64,000 nucleotides of DNA, from the NCBI RefSeq assembly GCF_947507565.1, contig NC_089183.1, forward strand, positions 1,488,001 to 1,552,000, written 5' to 3'. Shown one piece after another: positions 10,641-21,135 of the stretch. The DNA comes from Oscarella lobularis (lineage: Eukaryota > Porifera > Homoscleromorpha > Homosclerophorida > Oscarellidae). The notes beneath the pieces were generated by a model. That model had not been told where the DNA came from and did no database searches. It worked only from the letters and a program-made list of their open reading frames with translations. Every line of letters begins with the position of its first letter. Positions within the stretch are counted from its first letter, which is position 1. The translations under genes and the position numbers were made by a program.

Positions 10641-11880
10641 ATATGGGCGTGGGCCGGCGGACTAGCGGCGATGATGTTTGGAACGTTGCGGATTTCCACA
10701 TCAATCGTCTTCTTCATCCGCCTCCAGCAAGCTTTCAATCGTCCAAAAGCGTTTTCGAAGCTTTCAATCGTCCGAAAGCGTTTTCGACGACCATGCGCGC
10801 ACTCGAAATCCGGAAATTAAATCGTCGCTTGTCCTCGTCCAGGTCTGCGCTGGGTTGATATGGCTTCATCAGCCACTGGAGGAGAATCCGGATACGCAGA
10901 GTCGCCGATAAGAAAAGCTGGAATTCTGCTGCCGTCAATTTCGCGCACTTCGCCTGGTTCCAAAATCGCGCCTTCTTCCGCCTTTCTGTACAGAGTAGAA
11001 TTTGCAAATACTCTGGCGTCGTGGACGCTGCCTGGCCAACCAATGCAGACGTCTCGGAACAGGTATTGATGGTCAACGACTGCTTGAAGTATGAATGAAT
11101 ACCAGCCCTTCCGATTATAGTAGTCGCTGTGGTTTCGGGACGGAGGCGTGAGAGGGATGTGGCAACCATCGATTGCCCCTGCACATTGAGGCACGTTGCT
11201 CTTCCTGCTGAATCCGTCGATCACACTTTTAGCGCCACACCAGTTCGGAAAGAAATGTACGGTTTCAATAGCTTCGAGACGATGATTGACGACGTTTCTT
11301 GAATGATGCAACAGACGGTCGACCTCCCAATGCCGAAAAGATGGGCGATCGTACGATACTCGGACGTCGTTGCGAGAAACCACAACGTTATCGCAACCCT
11401 TTTCTCTACGCTGATGGCCTCTCTCATTCTCGTGTTTCTTCTTTCGATCCAAGGTCTCAGCTAAGTGAATCAAAATGCATGATAATAATAATAATAATAA
11501 CGAATTTCCACTACACCAGTACCTGATCGCATAGATACAAAAACGTCTCGCGCCGCATTCGGAAATTCTCTCTCCATCTGTCGTCGTCGAAAGTTGACCA
11601 GCACACGTAAGTCCAAAAGGATGTATCGGGTCTACTAATTGGTCGGGATTATGCTGATAAACTATTAGAAGTACGTACCTTTGTAATACCCACTCTGTTC
11701 CGATGGAAGAAGCGGTTTTGCAAAGAACGGTGGCGAGCAAAGCGGTCAAGAAGTGAATCGATTGTCTTCGTCTTCTACGACGCTCAACCAGTGAAGAAAG
11801 ATTTGGAAGAGCTGCCAATGACCGCTCTCTCTCGCGTGGCAACAGCGAAAGCAAAAAAGAAGGCGTATCCATGGGCAAAG
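10641..11880 (-). pseudogene. PIF/Harbinger transposase (DDE_4), frameshifted
   Basis: Minus-strand frames give the PIF/Harbinger order. The N-terminal helix-turn-helix region at 11221-11427 contains ISVEKRVAITLWFLATT and FGIGRSTVC. The first catalytic Asp is in CAGAIDGCHIPLTPP near 11170, the second in GSVHDARVFANSTLY near 11025 and IPAFLIGDSAYP near 10915, and the catalytic Glu in ARMVVENAFGRLKA near 10790. The tail CWRRMKKTIDVEIRNVP follows near 10700. The HTH, the central DDE region and the C-terminal part lie in different frames, so at least two indels are present. A 28-bp tandem duplication at 10731-10786 repeats the ENAFGRLK segment and introduces a stop. Harbinger normally has a second Myb-like gene; none was found. 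A (TAA)n run at 11481-11500 lies inside. Confidence 0.88.
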
Positions 11881-12033
11881 TTTGCTCGAAAGAATTATGA
11901 CGCGCGCGCTAAGACTATTCTGGCACGGATAAAAAGTCGTGTGTGAATGCGTGCTGGCCGAACCGTGCTGGCACGGTTCGGTTCTGGCCCGGTTAGGTAA
12001 GCCCAGCGTGAACGGGCTATAAGACATTTTCTT

Positions 12034-12239
12034 ATATAGTCCCAGGTGGACAGACCGGTAGGCGTCTGTCCACCTACTTGTACGCCTGCCTCATCTCCCT
12101 AAATCTTACAACTTCACTTATCTACTTCGTGCCTACGCGCTCTATTATTAGATACTATTGTGCGATGGCATGCGCTACGGCGCATGCCCGTACTCATTCG
12201 TGCCTTACGCGAGGAGCCGAACGGGTCTTCTCTTTACAT
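12034..12239 (-). repeat. solo LTR-like repeat, copy A (pair with 30231-30431)
   Basis: About 206 bp, strongly similar over its length to 30231-30431, in the same orientation. Both contain TAGTCCCAGGTGGACAGACC, GGCATGCGCTACGGCGCATG and end near ACGGGTCT-CTC-TTACA. Copy B lies immediately 5' of a minus-strand gypsy-like gag, so copy A is best read as a solo LTR of that family. On the minus strand it begins TGTAA, as many LTRs do. The palindrome GCATGCGCTACGGCGCATGC is conserved. From 12240 to 12590 there is no gene. Confidence 0.6.
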
Positions 12240-12596
12240 TTCCGCCGCGTCAAGAAGAGCTCGTCCTCGAGCGCAACGGGGCTCGGAGCGGCTCCACTGT
12301 AGCTCGCCTACCGTGCGCTACCCAGTCACCAATTAGGCGCTAATTACCTGCGTCACTAATGAGTCCGCGTGTTAATTATCTAATTAGCTGAGCCCTCCTC
12401 GGAACAAGTGACAAACGTAACAATGGCGACTCACACACTGCGGGTCTCGTCCATGTCTTGAACTTTGAGGACACTTTTCTCACACAGGCCGAGAACAGTC
12501 CAAAAATAAAATAAAAAAAATTGTTTTGGTAAGTCATTTTTGAATACAGGCTTTATAAAAACTTTGTTTTTTATTTAGAAATATTATAAAAATTAT

Positions 12597-13175
12597 TTGC
12601 GCCATTGCCACTTTCTGTGGCGCTGTTCCACATGCAATAAGGTGCGGTCGGAGCGAATCGAGACATAATTCGATAACGCCAATTTTGCTACAAACTTTGC
12701 GCGTCATTTGGCTCTTCGTTCGAAAGCGCCCGCAAACCCACGCCGTTCTAGACGCTGTACATATCCTGCGCTCACTCGGAGAAGATCGGGGCCCGGGAAT
12801 GATCTTCGAAATCGACAAATATGAATTCGGCAAACGATAATACAATTGTGTGCATTGTGTAAAAATAAACTGCGTTTCTTTCACGGCACTGATTCATCCA
12901 CAATGTGTTTTAGGTCAAATGAGAATGTTTCTTTGGAGGCATCAAAAGAGGCAGTTGTAAATGGGTCTTTAAAGTCGTCCAAAAAAGGTCACGGGAAACA
13001 CTCCTTCCCCATCATCAAGAAAAACATCAAAGAAGGAACAACCATTATCAGCGACCCGTGGAATGCGTACGACTGCCTCGACCAAAAGCAGTAATATTCG
13101 TTTTCCTTAGGGATACCAACATTTGACGGTCAATCATTCGACGTCTTTAAAAACGATTTGTATCACAGAAGTGTC
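12597..13175 (+). pseudogene. Merlin (IS1016/ISXO2-like) DNA transposase relic
   Basis: Shifting plus-strand frames follow a Merlin transposase. There is a zinc-binding-like start (WRCSTCNKVRSERIET near 12620), then GGPGMIFEIDKYEFGKR near 12790-12833 with the first catalytic Asp in EID, FFGGIKRGS near 12930, RETLLPIIKK, then the second catalytic Asp in GTTIISDPWNAYDCL near 13050, and finally GYQHLTVNHS near 13115. The order matches the known family, in which EID, GTTI-x-SD-W and H-x-x-VNHS are diagnostic. Stops and at least three frame changes separate the pieces; the last break may be a short intron or an insertion before GGATACC. It is non-functional. The last catalytic Glu region is not found. 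Confidence 0.75.
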
Positions 13176-14160
13176 TGCTGAAGGCTGCAGAAGAGTATGC
13201 CGTGAAAAAAGCTAGTTGATTATTATATCAAAGACATTCAAAACGTGACACTTCTTCTGAACATAAACGGCAATCAAAAAATTTTATTCAAAAAATTTAC
13301 AATTAGAAATTGTAACAGTCAGAAAGAATTAAAATTGACTTTCTGAACAGGGTAAATCGGCAGTTTCATTTTACCGGGGGCAACCACCTTAAGACCCTTA
13401 GAATTTAAATTTGATAGCAGTACCTATTAGTAAAAGTTGCGCGTTTATAGTAATGCATCATCAATTATGATTGATTATATGAAAGTGACACCAGTACTAG
13501 CCTTTTGACAGCAGTGATATGCTCTTCGTGTTTATCTGTACACGATAAAGATTCCGGGTAACAATTTCCATAAACGTGGCCACTCTTCAAATAGCAATAA
13601 GGTTGCGAATTATTTAAGCTGGTGGTATGTGAAGAACAAAATATATACGAATTCATTAAAAATTTAAATAGTACATTATTTACCTCTGCGCTACCAAACA
13701 GCAGGACACTAAGCCCCATAAGACACAGATGCTGAGAGGCATTCAATGACATTCTTATAGCATCCACCTCATTATCTAGTCGACTGCATGAAATAAAACG
13801 TAAATATAAAACAAAGGCATTCACAAAAGATCTGGACTGTTCACCGGTGATTGAGGCTGACCAATGGGTGAGCGTCAGAGTAGAGTGCCTCTACATAGAT
13901 CAATTGAAGGGCTGAATGCAAAAAGGGCCTAAGAGCCAAAATAGTTTTTTTGAGTAAAACATCGTTGAAGTTTAGGGAGTGCAGATTTCGTCTAATAATT
14001 GTTTGTTTGAAGCAAATAAACGACCATTTTGTAGCATTTTTAATGCACTATCCTCACATAAAATCGGGAAGTCCCGCTGTGCTTACGCAACCGTAAAAAT
14101 AAGCTGAAGAGTCTGCCTGTTCAAGCCTCGGAATCGGATTCTGGAGAAGTACAGGCCTAT
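13176..14160. other. AT-rich stretch, possible unassigned exons
   Basis: Mostly AT-rich. A 119-codon minus-strand frame at 13465-13824 includes two peptide-like stretches that could be exons (one around 13700-13770 rich in hydrophobic residues, one around 13530-13600 with several Cys), but no family is recognised and no clean gene model can be drawn. Confidence 0.3.
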
Positions 14161-14164
14161 AGAC

Positions 14165-14460
14165 CCTCATAGAATGACACGAACTGCCCTGGAAGGTAAG
14201 GGATCATCTTGCGGAGATCTTGCAACTTCAGTACACTTATTGGTTTCCCTGCGGGATACTTCTGCGGTAATTGGCGCGGGAGGCACTCTTTTCCCTCACT
14301 TTCGAATGTCAATTTTGGTCCACGGTTCTTTTTTTGAGTAGCTAAATCGTAGCCAAAGAACGCCAGGATGCTTCACAGTTATTTTCTTCCCATCTACAAC
14401 GTCTTCGCCCTCTCCATCATTAATCCAAAGAGCTTTGCTTTTAAGAACAGCTTCTCCGTT
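14165..14460 (-). pseudogene. C-terminal fragment of an uncharacterised multi-copy protein
   Basis: The minus strand reads ALWINDGEGEDVVDGKKITV, then LWLRF, then, after a frame change, FESEGKECLPRQLPQKYPAG and KPISVLKLQDLRKMIPYLP, ending in FVSFYEGL and a stop near 14166. A tail of the form PIS-x-x-K-x-x-DL-x-x-x-IP-x-x-P followed by F-Y-E-x-L resembles the C-terminal ends of widespread transposon-associated proteins in invertebrates. The exact family is not identified. One frameshift is present and the 5' part is not found. Confidence 0.45.
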
Positions 14461-14829
14461 GAGACTCTTTTTCTGTCAGTGTATTGACGCGTCAAGGACG
14501 AGTGTTCGAGCATATCTTCAGCCTTCATTTCAATCACAGTAAACGGTTAATTTAAAGCAATGAATTTTGTCGTCATCTGTGTCATCGTAAGATGCTGTTA
14601 AGGTGGATTTACATTAAAAAGCACAAACTCTACGTGTCCGTGTACGGATTCTGATCTGCGTTTCCTGCTTCTTTCGTCCGTTCTGAACAATAAGACGCAG
14701 CGTTTCCTAGCGTGCATCGGCGTGCACGTATTTCTTAGCGCGCGAGTGTCTGGGGGAAGTGGTTAGCGCACGTTGCTATTTACTGAAAGGTATTAATGAT
14801 AATTTTTCACCTTACCGGTCGAAGAAACT

Positions 14830-15220
14830 ATGCTAAAGAAGCCTTCCTCCGACTACTGCAATTGCACAGTCCCCGAGCAAATACAGCAGGAGCTCATTTG
14901 GAGTCGATTCGTTAACACAAAAGGGCTGCCTGGGAAAAATATTCCCTGTGATCTTTATATGGAACACCTGAACAAAACGCTAAAAACGATCATAAGAAGA
15001 TCCAGGGCAAACTACCCCAGCTTCAATTGTCCGCGGTAGCAAATTCTTGCGGGTCGTGGGAAAGGTGTGCGATGCTTTTGCTGACAACGTCGGCGTCAGA
15101 AAGGATTAGGCAGACACAGCAGAGTGAAAGATGTCAAAGATTTCGACCTAGCGACTGGCGTTGTTGTGGCTAATAATTTGGCGAGCGCGACTATTCAGCA
15201 CAGGAAACTTGCCATCTAAT
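14830..15220 (+). pseudogene. DUF6589-like protein fragment
   Basis: A 69-codon frame begins at ATG 14830 and contains FVNTKGLPGKNIPCDLYMEH followed by LNKTLKTIIR. The motif NT-x-G-x-x-G-x-NI-x-CDL-x-MEHLN is characteristic of DUF6589 proteins, which are abundant in cnidarian and fungal genomes and of unknown function. After a frame change near 15030 the reading continues (VCDAFADNVGV, then GRHSRVKDVKDFD, then VANNLASATI) to a TAA just before 15220. It is broken and truncated, and the next element begins two bases later. Confidence 0.6.
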
Positions 15221-15221
15221 T

Positions 15222-17666
15222 TTGGGCGAAAAGCTGGTGACATCTACACGCGAATTCAAAACGCTCTTTTTAGAGAATAAGCGTGAAGTCGATCCGGCTG
15301 CAAAGCCAGGGCGAACTGCAACGCTCCCAACATTCACGAAGCTATTGGAAAAACACCCCCTTCCAAGCTCGCCTGCCTCAACACCTACTGCGACATCGGA
15401 GGCACCGCCCCTCCAGGCGACACTGCCGACCCTCATATCTACGCTTCGAGGCGCCTCTCGCGGTTCAAGCCCAGGTTGTGATGGGTGGCGATTTGAACAC
15501 TTCCGGCTACTCCTGGACGACGAAGACTTGTTGAGCGACTTCCTCAAAATTTGCAATCTATTTCTCGACGGATCTATCCCGGCGATTGCTGCAACGGCCT
15601 TTTCGGGGGCGCGTCTGATCGCTCTCAAGAAAAATAAAGAAGACGTTCGGCCGATCGCCGTTGGTAGTGTATTTCGGCGAACTGTTGCTAAGCTCGCCTG
15701 CCGCCAGCTTAAGGACAGAATGTCAAGATATTTCGCGCCGTTTCAATTTGGGGTTGCCACACCTGGTGGCTCTGAGCAAATGATTCATCTTTTCCAGCTC
15801 ATCGCAACGCAGCATCCGGATTGGATAATTTTAAAGACGGATGCAAAGAACGCATTCAATTCTGTAAATCGTCAAACGTTTCTGAATTTGGTGGCACAGG
15901 ATTTCCCTTCGCTTAGTGCTTTCGTCAATGCCTGCTATGTCAAGTCGCCGACGCTTTCATGGCTTTGTCCCGATGGAATCAGACGTATATCTTCGGCGGA
16001 AGGAGTCCAGCAAGGAGATCCTCTGGGACCGTTCCTTTTCTCGTTGGCCCTGCACCCCAGCATCTTGAAGGCACAGTCGGTGATTGGCTCGGGCTTCGTG
16101 GCAAGTTATCTTGACGACGCCGTACTAGCTGGTCCACGGGACGATGTCGTGAAGGCTTTCAAGGTATTGGAGCAATCAATGAGCGACACGGGTCTCCGCA
16201 TCAGAAGTGACAAATGCGAAGCTTTTTGCTGTGTGCGGGATACTGATTGGCCTTTGCGACGCATTCCTTTTGTCAACGATGGATTCTGCGTATTGGGGAG
16301 CCCCATCGGTTCCGAAGAATTTGTTGCGAGAATGTGCGTTGCCAAAGTCGGTCAGGAGAAAGAATTTCTGCAGAAGCTTGCCCTTCTGCAGAACATCCAA
16401 TCAGCCTGCCTCCTTCTCCGATATTGTGGGGTAGGCAAAATAACCCACCTTCTCCGAACAATCCCGCCGCATCTTATTCGCCACGCCGCTCAGAACCACG
16501 ATTCCGACGTTCTGACTTCGTTTCAGTCGATCCTCGGCTGCAATCTCTCGCCGTCTCAAGTCCGACAGGTTCGCATTAAGATCGCCCAAGGAGGCTTTGG
16601 CTTATCGTCCGCAGCAGCAGTCTCGCCTTGTGCATTCGTCGCGTCATGGGCAGCGACCTTGAAGTTGCTACCTAATCGGTTACAGCTGATGTCGTCTCTA
16701 CCGGACGTTCTGATTGGGACTTCGGACAGCCTTTTTAACGGATATGTCTTCGACGCGCTGCGCTCATTAAGTTGGACTTCGCCGAAAATCGCAGCGGAAT
16801 TTCCATCTCTAGCTTCTCTTCCTGAAAAACACCTTAAGCTCCAAAAATATCTGTCATCTGCCTGCCAGGAAGTGGAGCTTGGACGACTACTAGAATCGCT
16901 TGACAAGGCGTCGCAGGCAAGACTCCGAAGCGCCGGAGGACCAATCTCGGGAGCGTGGCTGGATGCGCTCCCTCAGTCGAAAGAGTTGTCGTTTACCAAT
17001 GCCGAGTTCCAGACGGCGGCTCTTCTTCGACTGGGGGCAGACATTCCATTGCTGCGCCAAATCCGACGGTGCAACTGCGGAGCAGAGTCAGTTGCAGATG
17101 GATACCACCTCCTGACGTGCCCGAAGGATGGCGGTCCTATACGGCGCCACGATAGCTGACAGCATACGTGGCAGCAGATGCTCAGGTCGGTTAACTACCG
17201 AGTTGAGCTGGAACAGGAAAGAGAGTTCCAAGACAAGAAACGCCCGGACATCGGAATATATAATTTCGAGAACGGCAAGAAGCTTCTGCTTGACATCAGT
17301 GTAATCCACCCGCTTAGCCAAGCAGTCGTCACGGGCAGCGCTCAGGAGAATGGATACGCGGCGGCGCACAGAGATAAGACAAAGGACGAAAAGTACCTGC
17401 AAGTCGCCACGTCGTTGGGATATCTTTTCAAGCCCGTCGTCGTCGAAGTTTTTGGCCGGTGGAGTCCCACGGCGGCTAGCCTCCTCCACCAGATCGCGAG
17501 GCGCCCGTCGGTCGACTTTATGAATGATCGCAACGGATTCATCAACTACTGGAGCAAGCGTCTAGCGGTCTGCCTACAAAGAGCAAACTCACGAATAATT
17601 CTTAATAAAGTAGAACTAATTATCCCCACCCATCATTCCCCTGTTCTCCCCTCCCCCACCCTGTAG
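15222..17666 (+). pseudogene. Non-LTR retrotransposon: reverse transcriptase + restriction-like endonuclease
   Basis: The frame 15222-17159 (645 codons) continues in the same frame after one TGA (17157-17159) to 17666. RT blocks: GCDGWRFEHFRLLL near residue 85; RPIAVGSVFRRTVAKL near 145; LKTDAKNAFNSVNRQTF near 205; GVQQGDPLGPFLFSLAL near 262; catalytic SYLDDAVLAG near 292. It ends with a zinc knuckle CNCG...DGYHLLTCPKDGG and RRHD. Beyond the stop, KKRPDIGIYNFENGKKLLLD is the PD-(D/E)XK restriction-like endonuclease signature. RT-CCHC-RLE order marks the early-branching, R2/NeSL-like non-LTR class, whose enzymes nick the target and copy RNA at the nick. No N-terminal DNA-binding fingers are seen, so it is probably 5'-truncated at 15222. 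One stop codon is the main visible lesion. The exact clade is uncertain. Confidence 0.85.
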
Positions 17667-17737
17667 ATGTAAGGTGCTTCACCACACACCATTCCCTCTA
17701 AACCCCCTAGTGCCCCTGTCTGTGTGTTTATTAGAAT

Positions 17738-20179
17738 ATGTACTGTGTAGTTGAGAGATATACCATAAATAAAACCCCAACAGTAATAGAAGAGTACATG
17801 AGACGTCCGGTAGAAGTTGAAGACGTTTGTCTACTGAACTACGTCTCTGACTACTATATAAACGCAAAGGGTAAAACAGTGCGCAGACACAAGTCTGTAG
17901 TCGTTCGTGTAGCACCGCGAATCCTTTGCAATAAGTCAAACAAGGAACAGTACGAAAAGTACTGTTACTATCAGTTGATGAAATTCAAACCTTTTAGTAA
18001 GCTCGTCGATCTGACTATTGAAGAAGAGGAAGCAGAAAATGAGATTACCGATACAGACGGTGAAAACATTCATCTGCCTTCCACAAAAGCTTTCAAAAAG
18101 TTCATTCGAACGGCCAGCGAAAAGTTGGTCAATAGAATTGAAGTGATGGAAGATATTGAATCAATAGTCAATATTCAAATGCCTTTTGAAGAGACAGAGG
18201 AAGATCCAAATAAGGCACAGAAAGACGAAGATAAAGATCTTGGACATAAAAAGATCCGAGATCAAGATGACTGGATGAAATTGTGCCGTCCTCCCAATTC
18301 ATCCGATGACTTTGACGAGGACGACACAAGAGATTCCGAATTTAATCAGGGAGATCTCGCACACTACAACTGGTCGGAAAAACTTGCGCAGTTTCCACCG
18401 TTGTCAGAGGCTCCAAAATTTGTAACGGAAGCGCGTAAAAAAAAGCACTTCATCTACTAAGGAGCTCGTTGCGGCTGCCGATTCGAGCCTTCTTCAAGGC
18501 AGTCAGAAATTAGCGTACAACATTGTTCGCAGCCACAACGAGTTGACAAAAAGCGGCTTCGAATGCAAGCCGCTCCGAATGATTGTTTGCGGTTCCGCTG
18601 GAACCGGAAAGTCGTATCTAATAAATTGCATAAAGGAAATGCTCGGAAGCGAATGCATACTGGCAGCACCTACTGGTGTTGCAGCATTTAATATTGGTGG
18701 ACAAACGCTCCACTCGCTTCTACGCATTCCTTTGCAGAAGACGTCATTTTCCGACGTTCAAGGACCTTCTCTTAGAGACCTGCAGGAGAGGTTCGAAGAC
18801 GTACGATATTTGATCATCGACGAAATGTCGATGGTCGGACGGCATCAGCTGTCACTCATCCACCGGCGCCTCTGCCAAGCGCTGCCGCAGGGAGCTTGCG
18901 AGTCGTTCGGTGGAATATCTCTAATTTTCTTCGGAGACATGGGACAGTTGCCACCGGTTGGTGACTCTCCTTTGTACCGAAGCGCGGCAACCGAAGGATC
19001 CGCGACTAATCAAGGTCGTCAGCTGTATATGACGTTTTAAGTTGTCGTACAGCTGACGAAAATCATTCGCCAGTCCGGTAATGACGAGCTACAGATAAAG
19101 TTTCGCGACGCCCTGCAAAGGCTTCGCGACGGTTGCCCGTCGTACGAGGACTGGCACCAACTGTATATGTCACGTAACTTTGCACGGCACGATCAGCTGG
19201 GGGACGTAAAGACGTCTTTCCGCGATGCTGTTCGGCTATTTGCGTGCAGAGAGAATGTAGCCGAGTTCAACTTCAATTGCTTGAAGAATTCCAACAAGCC
19301 GGTGGCTGTGATTAACGCCGATCACAACTGCACCGAGGCCAAAAATTCCAATGAAGAAGACGCCGGCGGACTTTACGCACGCGTTCGTCTTTGCGAAGGC
19401 GCGCGTGTTATGCTCTCATCGAATCTCTGGACCGAGATGGGCTTGGTCAACGGATCGATGGGATACGTAGTGGCAATTTTGTACCAACCCGGTGCAAAAC
19501 CGCCAGCACTTCCAACAGCTGTCGTTGTTCAAATGGACAAATACGACGGCCCAACTTGGGGCGGAGAACGCTGCGTTCCCATATGCCCCATCGAGCGCTC
19601 ATGGCCCAGTTCAACGGGCAATAGAAAGAGTTCATGCAAGCGGCGACAGCTACCCATTCAATTGGCATGGGCTGTCACCGTGCACAAATCGCAAGGTCTC
19701 ACACTAGATCGTGCGGTTATTGACATAGGCAAGCGCGAATTTGCACCTGGAATAACCTACGTGGGATTTTCCAGAGTGCGGCATATTAATCATTGCCTAA
19801 TTCAAAGCTTTGATTACGCTCGAATTGCTAATTTGAGCAAATCAAAAAGCTATAAACAGCGATTGAGCGAAGACAAGCGCCTAGACGGTCTAGCTAGGCG
19901 TACTGAAAAAACATTTCAGTCGTTGGCCTTGCGTACCAACGATGATACTGCTCCAGATGATATTAAAGAGTTTTTTAAACATGTGGAAAATGAATCAGAA
20001 TCAGTGATTGACAAAGAGGAGCATAGCGATCATACATACAGCAAAAAAAGGATCGTTGACAATGACAATGCCACGGACAAAATTGATGATAATAATACCG
20101 TCAAAGCGACTAAGACAGCGGCTAAAAAGCCCCGGCTGAAAAACCTAAAGGGAAACGCGCGAGTCGTGCCCGCACAAGT
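17738..20179 (+). pseudogene. Helitron PIF1-like helicase region (Helitron 1), 5'-truncated
   Basis: The first part (17738-18460) carries the conserved pre-helicase region: IEEYMRRPVEVEDVCLLNYV, APRILCN and YYQLMKFKPF. After a frame change around the A-rich run at about 18437-18444, the frame continues STKELVAAADSSLLQ into helicase motif I GSAGTGKSYLIN (about 18600), II LIIDEMSMVG (18810), III LIFFGDMGQLPPVGD (18930). An in-frame TAA at 19038 interrupts QLYMTF|VVVQL, and the same frame resumes with motifs V WAVTVHKSQGLTLD (19670) and VI YVGFSRVRH. The helicase unwinds DNA during rolling-circle transposition. The HUH/Rep nuclease is missing because the non-LTR element or a truncation ends just upstream. 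Two lesions plus a missing Rep make it inactive. Confidence 0.88.
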
Positions 20180-20782
20180 GTGCCGTTACCACCGGCTGCA
20201 AAGAAACGCCGGACCACTACTCCACCGTCTCCGAATCCGTTTCTGCTTCAAATGGGGCGCAAGCGCGAATCGATAGTAGGAGACGGAAACTGCAACTTTC
20301 GAACAGTGTCAAAAGCAGCATTTGGAACCGAAGATCGCCATTTGGCACTTCGGTTACAGATTGTTAATTTCATGGCAGAATACCAGTCTGTCTTTGAAAT
20401 GTTCTGCTGCAACACGGACTATGAAGCTCACATTTCAAAGCTACGACAAGAAGGAGCTTGGGCAACCCAAGCTGAAATCCACGCAACTGCAACACTTTTT
20501 CAAATTGACGTCAGTATATTTACATGGATGGGTAAAGAGTGGACGTGGAATACATACAAACCGAGGTTTGATATAACTGTTTCGGCGCTAATTAGGCTGC
20601 CCGTGAACAGAATAGAGATACAACATTATAGAAACCACTTTGATCTGATTGTACCCATCGATCAAAGTGAGTTGGCTTTGGCTTCTCCACGCAAAAGTGC
20701 AAAAGCGTGCGACAAGCCAAAGCTGTTGTGCTCTTCCTTAGCAGCTAATGAAGCTGACCTGCTGATGGCCAAAGAACAATAG
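20180..20782 (+). CDS. OTU-family cysteine protease domain of Helitron 1
   Basis: An open frame in which GDGNCNFRTVSKAAFG (about residue 34) carries the OTU catalytic Cys, and HYRNHFDLIVPI near residue 155 the matching catalytic His. OTU proteases cleave ubiquitin; OTU domains are known accessory domains of Helitron2/Helentron-type elements. The preceding stretch PPAAKKRRTTTPPSPNPF and the same-frame reading upstream (EKPKGKRASRARTSV) follow the basic tail of the helicase, so the domain was probably fused to the helicase C terminus. The two are now separated by a one-base frame change near 20140. The given start is simply the first ATG of the frame; translation from it is doubtful. Confidence 0.75.
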   Translation: MPLPPAAKKRRTTTPPSPNPFLLQMGRKRESIVGDGNCNFRTVSKAAFGTEDRHLALRLQIVNFMAEYQSVFEMFCCNTDYEAHISKLRQEGAWATQAEIHATATLFQIDVSIFTWMGKEWTWNTYKPRFDITVSALIRLPVNRIEIQHYRNHFDLIVPIDQSELALASPRKSAKACDKPKLLCSSLAANEADLLMAKEQ

Positions 20783-20799
20783 CTACGTCGGCAGGTAAG

Positions 20800-20855
20800 A
20801 GAAGGCATTCCAATGAAATGCCTTCTTGGAGGCATTCCAATGGAATGTCTCCTAT
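20800..20855. repeat. duplicated palindrome GGCATTCCAATGGAATG
   Basis: Two near-identical copies of GAGGCATTCCAATG-AATG lie in tandem about 20 bp after the OTU stop. The second contains the 7-bp-stem hairpin CATTCCAATGGAATG. It may be part of the 3' subterminal structure of Helitron 1, but no CTRR end follows closely. Confidence 0.55.
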
Positions 20856-21033
20856 AATAACACATAGTTTTGGAACATTTCTCATACCTCAAAAAATTAA
20901 ACAAATCTTTGCGGCCAATGAAATACAAAAAGAATAGTCAAAGTCAATGACTAAAACTTTTTTAAAACTGCAAATCAAGGTTAGTAAAATATATAAAATA
21001 CGTAGTAATATGAGACATATTCTTTACAGTAAA

Positions 21034-21135
21034 TAAATCAATCAAAAAATCAATCAAAAAATCAATCGATTAATCAATCAATCAGTCAAAAAATCAATCA
21101 ATCAATCAGTCAAAAAATCAATCAATCAATCAATG
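21034..21135 (+). repeat. (AATC)n microsatellite
   Basis: An imperfect AATCAATCAATCAGTCAAAA array. It directly abuts the broken 3' end of the DIRS-like RT frame (minus strand), marking the truncation point. Confidence 0.85.

Noticed and set aside
17157-17159. TGA read through as selenocysteine or recoded
   Set aside because: No SECIS-like structure recognised, and other lesions nearby make simple mutation more likely.
20800-20860. Hairpin CATTCCAATGGAATG as the 3' end of Helitron 1
   Set aside because: No CTRR follows within the expected ~10 nt, and the OTU-type Helitrons often have other end structures.
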